A DNA stretch of 64,000 bases, taken from contig JBGCDE010000054.1 in assembly GCA_045105115.1 (NCBI GenBank), forward strand, positions 1 through 64,000. The letters are read 5' to 3'. The notes below the pieces were generated by a model that saw only the letters and a program-made list of their open reading frames with translations, was not told where the DNA came from and did no database searches. How positions within the stretch are numbered: position 1 is the stretch's first letter; each line of letters begins with the position of its first letter. This stretch comes from JAUIET01 sp045105115 (GTDB lineage Bacteria; Pseudomonadota; Gammaproteobacteria; Pseudomonadales; JAUIET01). Positions 34,755 through 44,293 of the stretch are shown one piece after another. Both the position numbers and the translations under genes were made by a program.

Positions 34755-36092
34755 ATGATCAAAACTGTTTCCAAAAAATGGATTGTCTCTCTGACATCTT
34801 TTTCAATCGCATTTTTTTTCTCAACCAGCAACCATGCTCTGGATTTAAGTCTCCAATTGGGCGGTGGTTTTCAAAACAGCGATAATATTGAACTCAATGA
34901 CGAAGGAGAGCTTAGCGACGATCTTCGAGAAGCTTTTATTGGATTTCAACTTGAGGAAGACAGCCCGCTTTATTTTGTTGACTTAAACTACGTGGCTCGA
35001 ATTCGAGATTACAAAGACGATGTAGTCGAGGATGACAATCTGTTTGCTGGCCGTGCAGAGTTCACTCTGCATGCAATCGCGAATCGACTAAATTGGGAAT
35101 TTCTGCACCTTAGAGCGGACCTGCTCACCAACGCAGAAGACAATGATATTCCAGATAATAGGGAAACTCGTAATGTGTACGCCACGGGTCCTGATTTTAT
35201 TCTGGAACCAAGTACCGTCGATGATCTTATTCTAAGATTGCGTTATACAGAAATTGATTTCGAACAGACGGAAAATGCCAATAATGAAAGAATCAGCGGC
35301 GCCTTGGTCTGGGAGCGCGAGCTCGGTCCAGTGAGCAGATTGTCTGCTCTTGTTGGTGTTGAGGACGTTGAGTACGAACTGAGTGGCGCAGAGCAAACTT
35401 TTCTGCGGGCAAGTGCTCAGTACGAAGCTGACGTGAGGCTTGGTAATTACAGTATCCGCTTAGGGTATAACGAAGCCGAATCACTCGATGGCCGCGATGT
35501 ATCTGGCTTGTTGGCAAGAGTACTGTTTGCCTATCAAATCAATGGTAACGACTTCGAGGTGCTTTATGGCAGAGAGCTTACTGATACATCGATTGGCTTA
35601 ATTGAGAATAGAACGGAAGACAGTATTATAACGGATACGTTCTCTCTGGATGACGGCACTGACAGTAACTTTGAAACGATTGATATTCTGGAGCTACAGA
35701 ACCTCGATATTACCTACCGAACGGCCAATGTGTGCCAGCGGTGTGTTTTGACGGTTAGTGGATTTATCGACAAATTTGATTTTTCGGACCAGCCCCGCGA
35801 TCAAAAATTTTCCGGTATCAATACCTCACTTAGATACAATCTTACACCGCGACTAGATGCTGTTTTACAAGGAGGCTACTCAATAAACGAATTCTTACAA
35901 GAATTGCCTGAAAGAGAAGACGATACAATTTTTTATGGATTAGGGATGGACTTTCAGCCTCGAGCCAATATGCTCTTGCAGGCCAATGTTAGGATGCAGG
36001 AAAGAGAGAGTAATATCGAAGAGTTCAACTACGAAGAAATGTCTTTTCGATTAGGCTTTACTTGGTACTTCGGAACTAACCAACCTCTCTAG
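34755..36092 (+). CDS. Outer-membrane beta-barrel protein of XrtA-type EPS locus
   Basis: The start at ATG 34755 gives 445 residues with a clear signal peptide (MIKTVSKKWIVSLTSFSIAF, cleavage after NHA) and a GAGG ribosome site eight bases upstream. An earlier ATG at 34713 would bury the signal peptide. The rest alternates short amphipathic strands and acidic turns and ends in an aromatic C-terminal strand (FRLGFTWYFG). It resembles TIGR03016 outer-membrane proteins found beside exosortase A genes; their role is probably export or secretion, not proven. Confidence 0.75.
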   Translation: MIKTVSKKWIVSLTSFSIAFFFSTSNHALDLSLQLGGGFQNSDNIELNDEGELSDDLREAFIGFQLEEDSPLYFVDLNYVARIRDYKDDVVEDDNLFAGRAEFTLHAIANRLNWEFLHLRADLLTNAEDNDIPDNRETRNVYATGPDFILEPSTVDDLILRLRYTEIDFEQTENANNERISGALVWERELGPVSRLSALVGVEDVEYELSGAEQTFLRASAQYEADVRLGNYSIRLGYNEAESLDGRDVSGLLARVLFAYQINGNDFEVLYGRELTDTSIGLIENRTEDSIITDTFSLDDGTDSNFETIDILELQNLDITYRTANVCQRCVLTVSGFIDKFDFSDQPRDQKFSGINTSLRYNLTPRLDAVLQGGYSINEFLQELPEREDDTIFYGLGMDFQPRANMLLQANVRMQERESNIEEFNYEEMSFRLGFTWYFGTNQPL

Positions 36093-36137
36093 TCCATTCC
36101 GACAAAGTACATTAAGCGTATATCAGATGGCTTGCTT

Positions 36138-38081
36138 TTATCTGGATCGATACCAAGCCTGAAACGTTAATACATTCCATAAGTGGTATTGCCAATCTCG
36201 CGTACCATCAAGATGTTCTTGCCATAAGGTGCTGACCTTCTTGTGATCTAATAAGCCTTCTTCGCGTATGCGGTCGCTTTGCAGTAAATCTTCAGCCCAA
36301 TCTCTCAGGTCATGGCGTAGCCAATGTCCTAACGGAACACCAAACCCCATTTTGGGACGCTCAACGAGTTCTCTCGGTACATATTCGTACAGAATATCTT
36401 TCAATATGAGCTTGCCAACACCATCCGAATGTTTCCAGACGGGCGGAATTCGCCAGCTTTGTTCTACCAAACGATGGTCTAGAAAGGGGGCGCGTGTTTC
36501 CAGGCTGAGAGCCATGGCCGATCGATCAACTTTCACCAAAATATCGTCTGGTAAATAGGCATTCATATCGGCGAGCGCCATTTTATGCTGGTAGTCTGTA
36601 TTCCAACCCCAGAAGGCTTGCTCGTCATAGGACGATGGCCAGTTATCCTTGTTCAGGGTAAGCGCATTATCTTGTTCGATAAATGAAATGATATGTCTAT
36701 ACAAAGCCTGTTCATTTGCAGAGTCCAACAATGCGGTGAGCTTGAGAAGCTTGTCATACATGCTTGACGTTCTGAGATCACCGGGCAGCATTGATTCAGT
36801 TGCTTTTGCCAGCAACTTTATTAGTTTTTGTGGGGAGTTATTAACCAACTTCGCTATTGTTCTTCTCGCACTCAAGGGCAGTTTTCTGAGTTTGGAGAAA
36901 ACTCTCTCTGCCAGGAAGTAACGATGATAGCCAATGAATAGCTCATCTCCCGCGTCTCCACTGAGTGATACGGTAACGCCACTTTTGGCTACTTTGGAAA
37001 CCAGATAAGTAGGTATCTGCGAAACGTCCGCAAACGGCTCATCAAATATAGCCGGCAATGACGGAATTACATCTCTAGCCTGTGTAGCGCTCAAATACAA
37101 TTCTTCATGGGCGGTACCTAAATGGCTGGCAACCTGCTTCGCGTGCTCTGCTTCATTGAAGTCTTTCTCGTGAAAGCCAATTGTGAAAGTCCGCACCTGC
37201 TGAGAGCTGAGGCTTTGCATTATTCCAACCACAACACTTGAATCGACACCACCCGACAGAAAAGCCCCTAAGGGAACATCTGCACACGACTGCAACGCAA
37301 TAGACTCACGCAATTGTGCATGTATTGATGCCTTGGCCGTTTGATAGTCGGGGAATGGGTTTGCCAGACCAGCTTGTGCAACATCATAAACTGACCAATA
37401 AGTTTCTTCGCTTACTTGACACTGTTGATTGCGAATCTGGATTTTGATGAGCTTGCCTGGCAGTACTTTGTGTACACTTTCGTAAATCGAGTTAGGGGCG
37501 GTAATATAGCCAAGCTGCAGCAACTGAGTCAGTGAACGTTGATCAATAGTCGCTGACCATTCTGGGAATGCCTTTATGGCGTTAAGCTCTGACCCAAACA
37601 CTACTCGCTTGTCAGTTACCTCATAATAAAGCGGCTTTTCCCCCATCCGATCTCGGACAAGATAGAGATCCTTGCTTTCGCTATCCCATATGGCTATGGC
37701 AAACATGCCTACCAGTTTTTTCAATGTATCGTGTATGCCATACTCATCAAGGCAGGCTAGTAATACTTCTGTATCAGAACCACCCCGAAACGAATGGCCT
37801 TTGCTGATTAGCTCGCTGCGTAACGCACTGTGGTTGTATATCTCCCCATTAAAAACCGTAATGTATCTGCTGGAACTTGATGCCATAGGTTGATGGCCCG
37901 CAGGCGACAGATCAATAATACTGAGTCGCTGGTGACACAGTCCAACACCCTGTGTTGCATCAAAATAGGTGCCGTGGTCATCGGGTCCACGATGTTCAAT
38001 TGCCAAGCCCATCTGTCCCAGTGCAGCGACAGCTGCCTGCTCAGAGAACTGTTGACTGATAAATCCTGCAATTCCACACAT
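36138..38081 (-). CDS. Asparagine synthetase-like amidotransferase 1 (glutamine-hydrolysing)
   Basis: The 647-residue product has an N-terminal class II glutaminase domain with the catalytic Cys2 (MCGIAGF), the motif RHRG-like EHRGPDDHGTY, and a C-terminal synthetase domain with the PPi loop LSGGVDSS near residue 275 and SLSGDAGDELFIGY. The family member in XrtA loci (amidotransferase 1, TIGR03108 as recalled) probably amidates a uronic acid of the polymer rather than making asparagine. It lies one base after a glycosyltransferase gene on the minus strand. Confidence 0.88.
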   Translation of the reverse strand: MCGIAGFISQQFSEQAAVAALGQMGLAIEHRGPDDHGTYFDATQGVGLCHQRLSIIDLSPAGHQPMASSSSRYITVFNGEIYNHSALRSELISKGHSFRGGSDTEVLLACLDEYGIHDTLKKLVGMFAIAIWDSESKDLYLVRDRMGEKPLYYEVTDKRVVFGSELNAIKAFPEWSATIDQRSLTQLLQLGYITAPNSIYESVHKVLPGKLIKIQIRNQQCQVSEETYWSVYDVAQAGLANPFPDYQTAKASIHAQLRESIALQSCADVPLGAFLSGGVDSSVVVGIMQSLSSQQVRTFTIGFHEKDFNEAEHAKQVASHLGTAHEELYLSATQARDVIPSLPAIFDEPFADVSQIPTYLVSKVAKSGVTVSLSGDAGDELFIGYHRYFLAERVFSKLRKLPLSARRTIAKLVNNSPQKLIKLLAKATESMLPGDLRTSSMYDKLLKLTALLDSANEQALYRHIISFIEQDNALTLNKDNWPSSYDEQAFWGWNTDYQHKMALADMNAYLPDDILVKVDRSAMALSLETRAPFLDHRLVEQSWRIPPVWKHSDGVGKLILKDILYEYVPRELVERPKMGFGVPLGHWLRHDLRDWAEDLLQSDRIREEGLLDHKKVSTLWQEHLDGTRDWQYHLWNVLTFQAWYRSR

Positions 38082-38082
38082 C

Positions 38083-39285
38083 TTACGGATTCTCTGTCAT
38101 GGGTTTAGACGCCCAGCTATCAATGTACTGAGTCATATTTTTATCCAGATCAAAGCGGTTCTCAAGAATTTGCTGCGCATGCTCGATGTACGCGGATTCA
38201 TCGACTGCGCCACTAAAAATACTATCAATGCACTTCGCAGCGTTCATCACGTCATGTTGCTTCACAATAAAACCACTTTTTCCGTTGTCTATCAATTCGT
38301 CAATCCCTGGGGTGTCAGTTGCAACACAAATGGTGCCCGTCAGCATTGCTTCCTTGACCACATTGGGTAAACGCTCAGCATCTAGCCAGGACATAAATAG
38401 CATTATCTGCTGCTTGCGCATTAACTCGAAAAGCTGCACATGGCTTAGATGACCAAGCAAGCTAACATGATCAGTCAGATTCAATTCGCTGATTTTTTCT
38501 TTGAGTTGTTGTTCGAAAGGACCTTCACCTGCGATCGTCAGATGTATCTCTGGCCATTGCGAGTGCAGCTTATGAATGATCTCTATGCATGCATCAAATC
38601 CCTTCTCCGGAATCAGTCTACCAGCGCTCACTATGGAAAATTTTTGTTTGTCATCAATTTTCTTGCTAAACCTCTGTCGATCAATTCCGCGGTAAACAAC
38701 TATTTGATTCGGATTGCGAACTCCTAGCTGCTTGATTTCCTCCCGATTGACTTCGGCATGTGTAAATACGGCGTGTGCTTTGTTGGCGACGTGTCGGCTG
38801 CCAGGATACTTTAATACAAGATCATAAGAGCCAAGAAATATTGTCACTTTCGTGGTTGGCAAAAACTTCTGCACCAATGCACCCACCATGGACGGATAAT
38901 GTCCCCAGAATATGTGTACAACGTCGGTTTTTCTCTCGGCAATTTCAGTGAAAATTTCAACGGTGCGAGGAATCAGCAGAAGACTTTTCAGAACATGCGT
39001 TGGCTTCTTGAAACCGCAGATCAGCATCCACTGCAAAAGATAGAAGTGGAGTAGCGGGTGACGTACTAATTGTATGATGCTCAGCAAAAACGTTTTGACT
39101 GACAGATGACTTACTGACAGTGATGCAAGCCCCCAATCTGCCAGATACTGTGCTTGTTCTTTTATTGGCCAACGCAGATTACGCACATGTACGTCCGTGC
39201 CCTGAGCTACCAGTGCTCTTACATCGTTACCCGCAAATGTTTCGGAAGGGCACGGAAATTCCGTAGCGATAATATCTACTTTCAT
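38083..39285 (-). CDS. Glycosyltransferase family 4
   Basis: The 400-residue product (start ATG 39285, preceded by GGCAGG) has the GT-B fold with N-terminal EFPCPSETFAGNDVRAL, the donor-domain motif SAGRLIPEKGFDACIEIIHK and ERLPNVVKEAMLTGTICVAT, which contains the E-x7-E type element of GT4 enzymes. An upstream ATG at 39315 adds ten residues that do not fit the fold. It is co-transcribed with the amidotransferase downstream (1-bp gap) and divergent from a hydrolase-like gene. Donor and acceptor are unknown. Confidence 0.88.
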   Translation of the reverse strand: MKVDIIATEFPCPSETFAGNDVRALVAQGTDVHVRNLRWPIKEQAQYLADWGLASLSVSHLSVKTFLLSIIQLVRHPLLHFYLLQWMLICGFKKPTHVLKSLLLIPRTVEIFTEIAERKTDVVHIFWGHYPSMVGALVQKFLPTTKVTIFLGSYDLVLKYPGSRHVANKAHAVFTHAEVNREEIKQLGVRNPNQIVVYRGIDRQRFSKKIDDKQKFSIVSAGRLIPEKGFDACIEIIHKLHSQWPEIHLTIAGEGPFEQQLKEKISELNLTDHVSLLGHLSHVQLFELMRKQQIMLFMSWLDAERLPNVVKEAMLTGTICVATDTPGIDELIDNGKSGFIVKQHDVMNAAKCIDSIFSGAVDESAYIEHAQQILENRFDLDKNMTQYIDSWASKPMTENP

Positions 39286-39485
39286 TGACCTGCCCCAATC
39301 AACAGGCAGGCACATACAGGAGTATTAGAGAGGCTAATGTACATCTCTACAGTGTAGTAGATCTCTGCTTCATGGATGCTCTCTTGTTGTAATATCACCT
39401 TGCTTCGTTGTTATGCGAGTGCGAATACACTAAGCTCAGAAAGCGTACCACTACTGTGTGTTTTTGAAGACAAGAAAGGACGTTT

Positions 39486-40286
39486 TTGAGCGTTTGTGCT
39501 CACGGCGACATGTGCATGCATCGATACTTTATTGAAGATTCGGCTGAGAAGATTTATGCGGTTTACCAAGAGCCGGATCTGGCGGCAGACCGAAACCGCG
39601 CGGTACTTCTAGTTTATCCAGACGGACAGGAGTATATGCGCAGTCATAGACTGTATCTACAGATCGCCAAAGAATTGAGTAGAGTCGGCTTTCATGTTCT
39701 GAGATTCGATTTTTACGGAACTGGGGATTCGACCGGCGATCATGCTGATGCTTCCTTAGCCTGTTGGCAAGACAACATCAATCGCTGCGCCCAAGAGCTG
39801 ATTGATATTTCGGGTACACAGAGTTTATCCATTTTTGCTGCCAGGTTGGGTGCAACAATTGCCAGCAGCGTGGCAATTTCCAGCGCGCAACTCCAGCACT
39901 TTATTGCGTTAGACCCTGTGCTAGAACCTTCAACTCATCTGGAAGGCAAACAAGATCAGCACCGTGACATGCTGGCAGACCTTAATCGATTTCAGTTTGA
40001 TAGATCAGATACATTGGCCAATGGTGATATTCTTGGCTACGAATATTCAGCGCAGCTATGTTCAGAGCTGCGTGGATTTACATTCAATATTCCGCAGAAC
40101 GCCTATCAACAGTCCACCGCGCTACTGAGCAACCGAGAATGCAAAGCGGTAGATTTCACGGCGCATGGATTTGACCACGTGCAGAGCCTTGAGCAATCTA
40201 ACTACCACTGGGATGATCTGGCGGCTCTCGAGGTATTGTTATCACCAGGAAGGTTGCCAGCGCAAATCTCTGACATACTGACTTAA
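39486..40286 (+). CDS. Alpha/beta-hydrolase-like protein, exosortase A-associated type, nucleophile replaced
   Basis: The 266-residue product has an alpha/beta-hydrolase core: VLRFDFYGTGDSTGD near 71-85 is the typical turn after beta4. At the nucleophile elbow the sequence is FAARLGAT (118-124), with Arg120 where GxSxG has serine. A histidine-rich stretch FDHVQSLEQSNYHWDD closes the protein. It resembles the hydrolase families that travel with exosortase A (TIGR03101 as recalled). The TTG start at 39486 is chosen because AAGGA lies five bases upstream; ATG 39510 and 39516 have weaker sites. Function unknown, probably polysaccharide-related. Confidence 0.75.
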   Translation: MSVCAHGDMCMHRYFIEDSAEKIYAVYQEPDLAADRNRAVLLVYPDGQEYMRSHRLYLQIAKELSRVGFHVLRFDFYGTGDSTGDHADASLACWQDNINRCAQELIDISGTQSLSIFAARLGATIASSVAISSAQLQHFIALDPVLEPSTHLEGKQDQHRDMLADLNRFQFDRSDTLANGDILGYEYSAQLCSELRGFTFNIPQNAYQQSTALLSNRECKAVDFTAHGFDHVQSLEQSNYHWDDLAALEVLLSPGRLPAQISDILT

Positions 40287-40322
40287 ACCGGTTTTCGTCA
40301 GATACTAGCTGTCGGTTTTTTT
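40285..40322 (+). terminator. Possible terminator between convergent hydrolase genes
   Basis: A short stem AAACCG/CGGTTT (40285-40290 with 40313-40318) with a long loop runs into a T-tract ending at 40322. It overlaps the 3' end of the converging minus-strand gene. The long loop makes it weak. Confidence 0.35.
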
Positions 40323-41147
40323 CTGACCGTTGCTTGAGAACCAAGCAATGATATCTGCAACCAGTGTCTGCCGGTCACTGCTTAGGCAGAAGCTATGGTC
40401 AGCCAGTGAATTTATTCTAACTGTGAGGCATGTGCCAAAATCGAGGCCTGCAAAAGAATCTGACATTTGCTGTTGGTAGTTGTAATGCCCTCTGGCAGCC
40501 CCCGTAAAAATGAATAACATTTGAACGCCACGATCAATAAGCAGTTCAAGTTCAGTTTCCACTGCTAGCTTAGGAGGGAGTGTCCACTCAAATTGTGCTT
40601 GCTCACTGTTCGCAGTAATGGGGCTTTGGGAATGAGCGCGAAACGGCAAGCGGTCCCGGATGATCTTGAGTAAGCGCGGTGCGCTTGATACCGCACTTAA
40701 CAGTCTTTTGGCTCGAAACTTTAGCGTTGGGTAAGCGTACCCATCGACGAAAACAGCACCACAGACGCGTGGATCGGCCACCGCAATTCGATGTGCGTTA
40801 TCGGCACCTGTACAAAGCCCAACCACAACAAATTTTTGGGCTTGAGTAAGCTTAGACAACTCATCAAACGCGCAAGCAATATCATGTATAACACTGGCTT
40901 GGTAATCACCACTGTGATTGCTCGATTTGCTGTCGCCAATTCTAGATAGGTCAAACCGAAAAGTGCTTACGCCTTGATCAGCCAAAGCGCGTGCTATCTC
41001 TACATTCATTCGAAAAGAACCGACTTTATGCAGCAATCCAGCATTTAAAAGCACAAAAACTGGCTGCGCGGCATCAGCATCGGCGGCGGTGGTCAATACG
41101 CCACTAAGTCGATTTTTGTCGAAGTTTATCGCTCTTTCGTTGATCAA
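40305..41147 (-). CDS. Alpha/beta hydrolase, exosortase A-associated type, Cys at nucleophile position
   Basis: The 280-residue product has an alpha/beta-hydrolase core with FRFDLSRIGDS near 63-73 and the nucleophile elbow VVVGLCTGADNA, where Cys112 takes the serine place of GxSxG. A C-terminal DHSF near 262 may supply the histidine. It fits the hydrolase 1 family of exosortase A loci (TIGR03100 as recalled). The start is a TTG at 41147 with no clear ribosome site, so the exact N-terminus is uncertain. It converges on the related hydrolase-like gene; the two probably have linked roles. Confidence 0.75.
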   Translation of the reverse strand: MINERAINFDKNRLSGVLTTAADADAAQPVFVLLNAGLLHKVGSFRMNVEIARALADQGVSTFRFDLSRIGDSKSSNHSGDYQASVIHDIACAFDELSKLTQAQKFVVVGLCTGADNAHRIAVADPRVCGAVFVDGYAYPTLKFRAKRLLSAVSSAPRLLKIIRDRLPFRAHSQSPITANSEQAQFEWTLPPKLAVETELELLIDRGVQMLFIFTGAARGHYNYQQQMSDSFAGLDFGTCLTVRINSLADHSFCLSSDRQTLVADIIAWFSSNGQKKTDS

Positions 41148-41336
41148 AATATGTTCATTTTGAAGTTATTAATTTGATGCAGTAAAGCATAGCAGTACAA
41201 GTCTTGCTTCCCAGGTATTCGTTTTGGCATAGACCGAACTTTTCATGGCGGTATCCATGATTGGCCTATACTAAAAAGATAACTTCTTGGGTCAATGTGA
41301 CGCAAGGACAATCCTGTTGGCGCATGTGGGGCGGCT

Positions 41337-42452
41337 TTGAATAAGCGCATTAAATTACTGATCGCTAGTGATGAGATGGAAGTGGGTGGCACACAACGCC
41401 AAATCTCCCATTTTTTGAAGAATGTCGACAAGCAAATATTCGAACCACACCTGCTGTACTTCAGACAAGAATCGTATTTGCTGGATGAGCTGCGTGAAGC
41501 AGGTGTTCGGATCATCCATATTCCAAAAAACGGTCGAATCGATCTAAAGTGTCTGTACAGTATCATTCAGCTGTTTTGGCATGAGCGCTATGACATTATT
41601 CATTGCTTCTCTCTCACAGCCGAGTTCTGGTGCGGTATTGCCAAACTCGTATCACCGAAAGCTGATTTCTATACATCCATACGCGCGCGCTACGATTGGT
41701 TTAATTTTAGGGAATGGACCCAAAAACGCTTCGTTACGCGACTATCAAAAACGGTGATTTCAAATTCATTGGCCGGTAGTGAATACGCCGTACTGAAAGA
41801 CGGTGGTATGGAGTCTAAGCTCAAAACCATTTATAACGGTGTAGCCGTTGATTCTTCAGAGCTGGAAAGTGACACCAAGTCATTGCTACCAGACAAAGAG
41901 AAGGCGACAGGACTTTTCATCGGCCGTTTGGTAGAGCAAAAAAACCTTCCATGTCTGCTTAGAGCGCTAGCGTCGATAAAGAAAACGGACACCGAGCTAC
42001 AGCTAGTCATTGTTGGTTCAGGTGTTGAAGAACTGCAATTGAAGCAACTTGCTGACGAATTTGAACTGGGCGATATGGTCGTTTGGATGGGCGAGCGAAA
42101 AGAAGCGCAAGCTCTTATTCGCTACGCTGATTTTGTTGTATTGCCTTCGCACAGCGAGGGCATATCCAATGCGCTGCTTGAAACGATGTTGAATGGCCGA
42201 GTCATTATTGCTTCGGATATCAAGGGTAATGCAGAGATTATTGAACACGGCAGAAATGGTTTTCTCTTCCCGCCTGACAATTGTGATGCCCTGGCAAAAA
42301 TCATTCAGCAGGTAATTTCAGATCGGGATTTGCTGGACGATGTTGCAAAAGCAGGTCAACAAGACGCGGAAACCTACTTCAGTGTTGATGTTATGACCAA
42401 GAAGTTTACAGAATTGTATTTAGCAGAAAGAGTAACGGAGAGTCAGATTTGA
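41337..42452 (+). CDS. Glycosyltransferase family 4
   Basis: The 371-residue product has N-terminal DEMEVGGTQRQISHFLKN, the donor-site segment LFIGRLVEQKNLPCLLRAL and the GT4 motif SEGISNALLETMLNGRVIIA. The start is TTG 41337 behind GGGGCGG. A TATACT box lies at 41268-41273 in the 189-bp gap, without a good -35. It heads a plus-strand operon of at least six genes; its TGA overlaps the next start (TTGA). Confidence 0.88.
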   Translation: MNKRIKLLIASDEMEVGGTQRQISHFLKNVDKQIFEPHLLYFRQESYLLDELREAGVRIIHIPKNGRIDLKCLYSIIQLFWHERYDIIHCFSLTAEFWCGIAKLVSPKADFYTSIRARYDWFNFREWTQKRFVTRLSKTVISNSLAGSEYAVLKDGGMESKLKTIYNGVAVDSSELESDTKSLLPDKEKATGLFIGRLVEQKNLPCLLRALASIKKTDTELQLVIVGSGVEELQLKQLADEFELGDMVVWMGERKEAQALIRYADFVVLPSHSEGISNALLETMLNGRVIIASDIKGNAEIIEHGRNGFLFPPDNCDALAKIIQQVISDRDLLDDVAKAGQQDAETYFSVDVMTKKFTELYLAERVTESQI

Positions 42453-44293
42453 GTATGCAACTTAACCCTCAAATCGGCGATTTCGCTGTTCTTATGTCAA
42501 AAGGTTCACTAGCCAGAGATAAGACTGCGGAGGATCTGCGTTGGCCTCACATCTACGAAAAAACTGATTTACGGTGTGAAAATATTTCTCGCTCAGACGC
42601 TCTGCGCATTTTCACGGCAGGTGGTACTCGCACAACGGAAGATCAGTCCTGGGTTGCTTGCGGGGCGTATCACGCGCCTTCGCTTAGCGAGAGTGCCGAC
42701 TTTCATAATTGGCTTTGCACAGCATTAGCGAATAATCAGAGCCCTTTGGAGCGAAGCTACAAAGGCAAGTTTTGTTCGGTTGTCTGTAATCCAGAGCAAC
42801 ACCTATTAGTCGCATGCACCGATTACATGCGAACTATGCCGTTGTATTACGCCGAGTTGGATCAAGGCATTGCGGTGGGTACTGATATTCGATTGCTCGC
42901 TAGCCTCATCAATGCCGACGAAATAGATGAAAATGCAATCTATCACTATCTCAACTTCGCTTGTATTCCAACCCCGCATACCATTTTTCGTTCGATCAAG
43001 AAAATCCCAACTGGCTCTCAGCTGACTTTCTCAAATGGAAAATTATCGATTGAGCGATACTGGAAACCAGAGTATCGCGGTACTGGTCCTCAAGACGAGG
43101 TATTAGCAACTGAACAACTGCATGACACTATTTGCCAGTCAATTAGCAGTAATGCCCCCGTCGAAGGTGAAGACTGGGGCGCATTCCTTAGCGGCGGTAA
43201 TGATAGCTCGACGATATGTGGCGTATTGGCAGCCTCTAATACAGACCAGCAGTTAAAGACCTTCTCAATCGGATTCTCTGAGCCTGGTTACGACGAGTTG
43301 CCGTATGCACGAATCGCATCGCAAGCCTTCGGCACACAAAGCCATGAGTTGACTGTGTCTGCAGACGATACTTTCGATGTTATACCTAAGCTAGTTGCCA
43401 TTTACGACGAGCCATTCGGCAACTCGTCCGCGATACCGACCTACTTCTGCTCAGAGTTAGCCGCTAGCAACGGCGTTAATACCCTAATAGCGGGTGATGG
43501 AGGGGATGAAATTTTTGGTGGAAACGAGCGTTACGCCAAAGATTCTATATTTCAGCGCTTCTACTCCTTACCAGGCGCCATAAAATACCCAATGCAGTTG
43601 TTGGCACAGGGCTTGTCGGGTGTCGATTCTAGATTTCTAAATCGCTATAAGAACTTTGTAAGAAGAGCATCGCTGGCAAATCCTGAGCGATTCTATACAG
43701 ACGATTCGTTTGCATCCGATCATTTCGACACTCTGCTGACGCCCGAGTTTGCTGCGCGAGTGAACCGAGAGTCGTCACTGGCAATTGTAGATGGACATTA
43801 CCAGTCTTGTGATTCTCAGGCCGAACTTGATCGGCTAATGTTTATTGATCTCCAAATGGCCATTGCTGACAATGATCTATCCAAAGTAAATCGAACAGCA
43901 AAAGCATCCGGTGTTTCTGTTCTCTATCCTTACTTAAGTAGAGAAATCGTTGATTTTACTGCGACGCTATCACCACATTTCAAAGTGCGCGGCACAGACA
44001 AGCGCTATTTGTTTAAACAGGCCGTAGAGAAAATACTACCGCTGGAGATTAGACAGAAGCGTAAGCAAGGCTTTGGCCTACCGGTCGCGGTCTGGTTTCG
44101 CGAGAACGAGAAATTCAAGAATTTGACTCGAGAAATCGTTCTCTCTCAACGCGCAATGGAAAGAGGTATATTCAATACCAGTGAGCTTCAAAATATTGTT
44201 GATCGACATCAAAAAGGTCATTGGGATTACAGTGAGAAAATCTGGAAACTGTTGATTCTGGAACTCTGGCTCAGGGACAATGTTGATGCCTAG
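42449..44293 (+). CDS. Asparagine synthetase-like protein without glutaminase cysteine
   Basis: The 614-residue product keeps the synthetase domain (FLSGGNDSS near 246-253, AGDGGDEIFGG near 350, KQGFGLPVAVWFR) and a glutaminase-like N-terminal fold (DYMRTMPLYYAELDQ). It starts MSMQLNPQIGDF with no Cys2, so it cannot release ammonia from glutamine in the normal way. It may use free ammonia, take ammonia from a partner, or make an amide with another amine, as beta-lactam synthetases do. The TTG start overlaps the previous stop in TTGA; ATG 42455 is an alternative. Exosortase-linked amidotransferases are the nearest functional guess. Confidence 0.82.
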   Translation: MSMQLNPQIGDFAVLMSKGSLARDKTAEDLRWPHIYEKTDLRCENISRSDALRIFTAGGTRTTEDQSWVACGAYHAPSLSESADFHNWLCTALANNQSPLERSYKGKFCSVVCNPEQHLLVACTDYMRTMPLYYAELDQGIAVGTDIRLLASLINADEIDENAIYHYLNFACIPTPHTIFRSIKKIPTGSQLTFSNGKLSIERYWKPEYRGTGPQDEVLATEQLHDTICQSISSNAPVEGEDWGAFLSGGNDSSTICGVLAASNTDQQLKTFSIGFSEPGYDELPYARIASQAFGTQSHELTVSADDTFDVIPKLVAIYDEPFGNSSAIPTYFCSELAASNGVNTLIAGDGGDEIFGGNERYAKDSIFQRFYSLPGAIKYPMQLLAQGLSGVDSRFLNRYKNFVRRASLANPERFYTDDSFASDHFDTLLTPEFAARVNRESSLAIVDGHYQSCDSQAELDRLMFIDLQMAIADNDLSKVNRTAKASGVSVLYPYLSREIVDFTATLSPHFKVRGTDKRYLFKQAVEKILPLEIRQKRKQGFGLPVAVWFRENEKFKNLTREIVLSQRAMERGIFNTSELQNIVDRHQKGHWDYSEKIWKLLILELWLRDNVDA

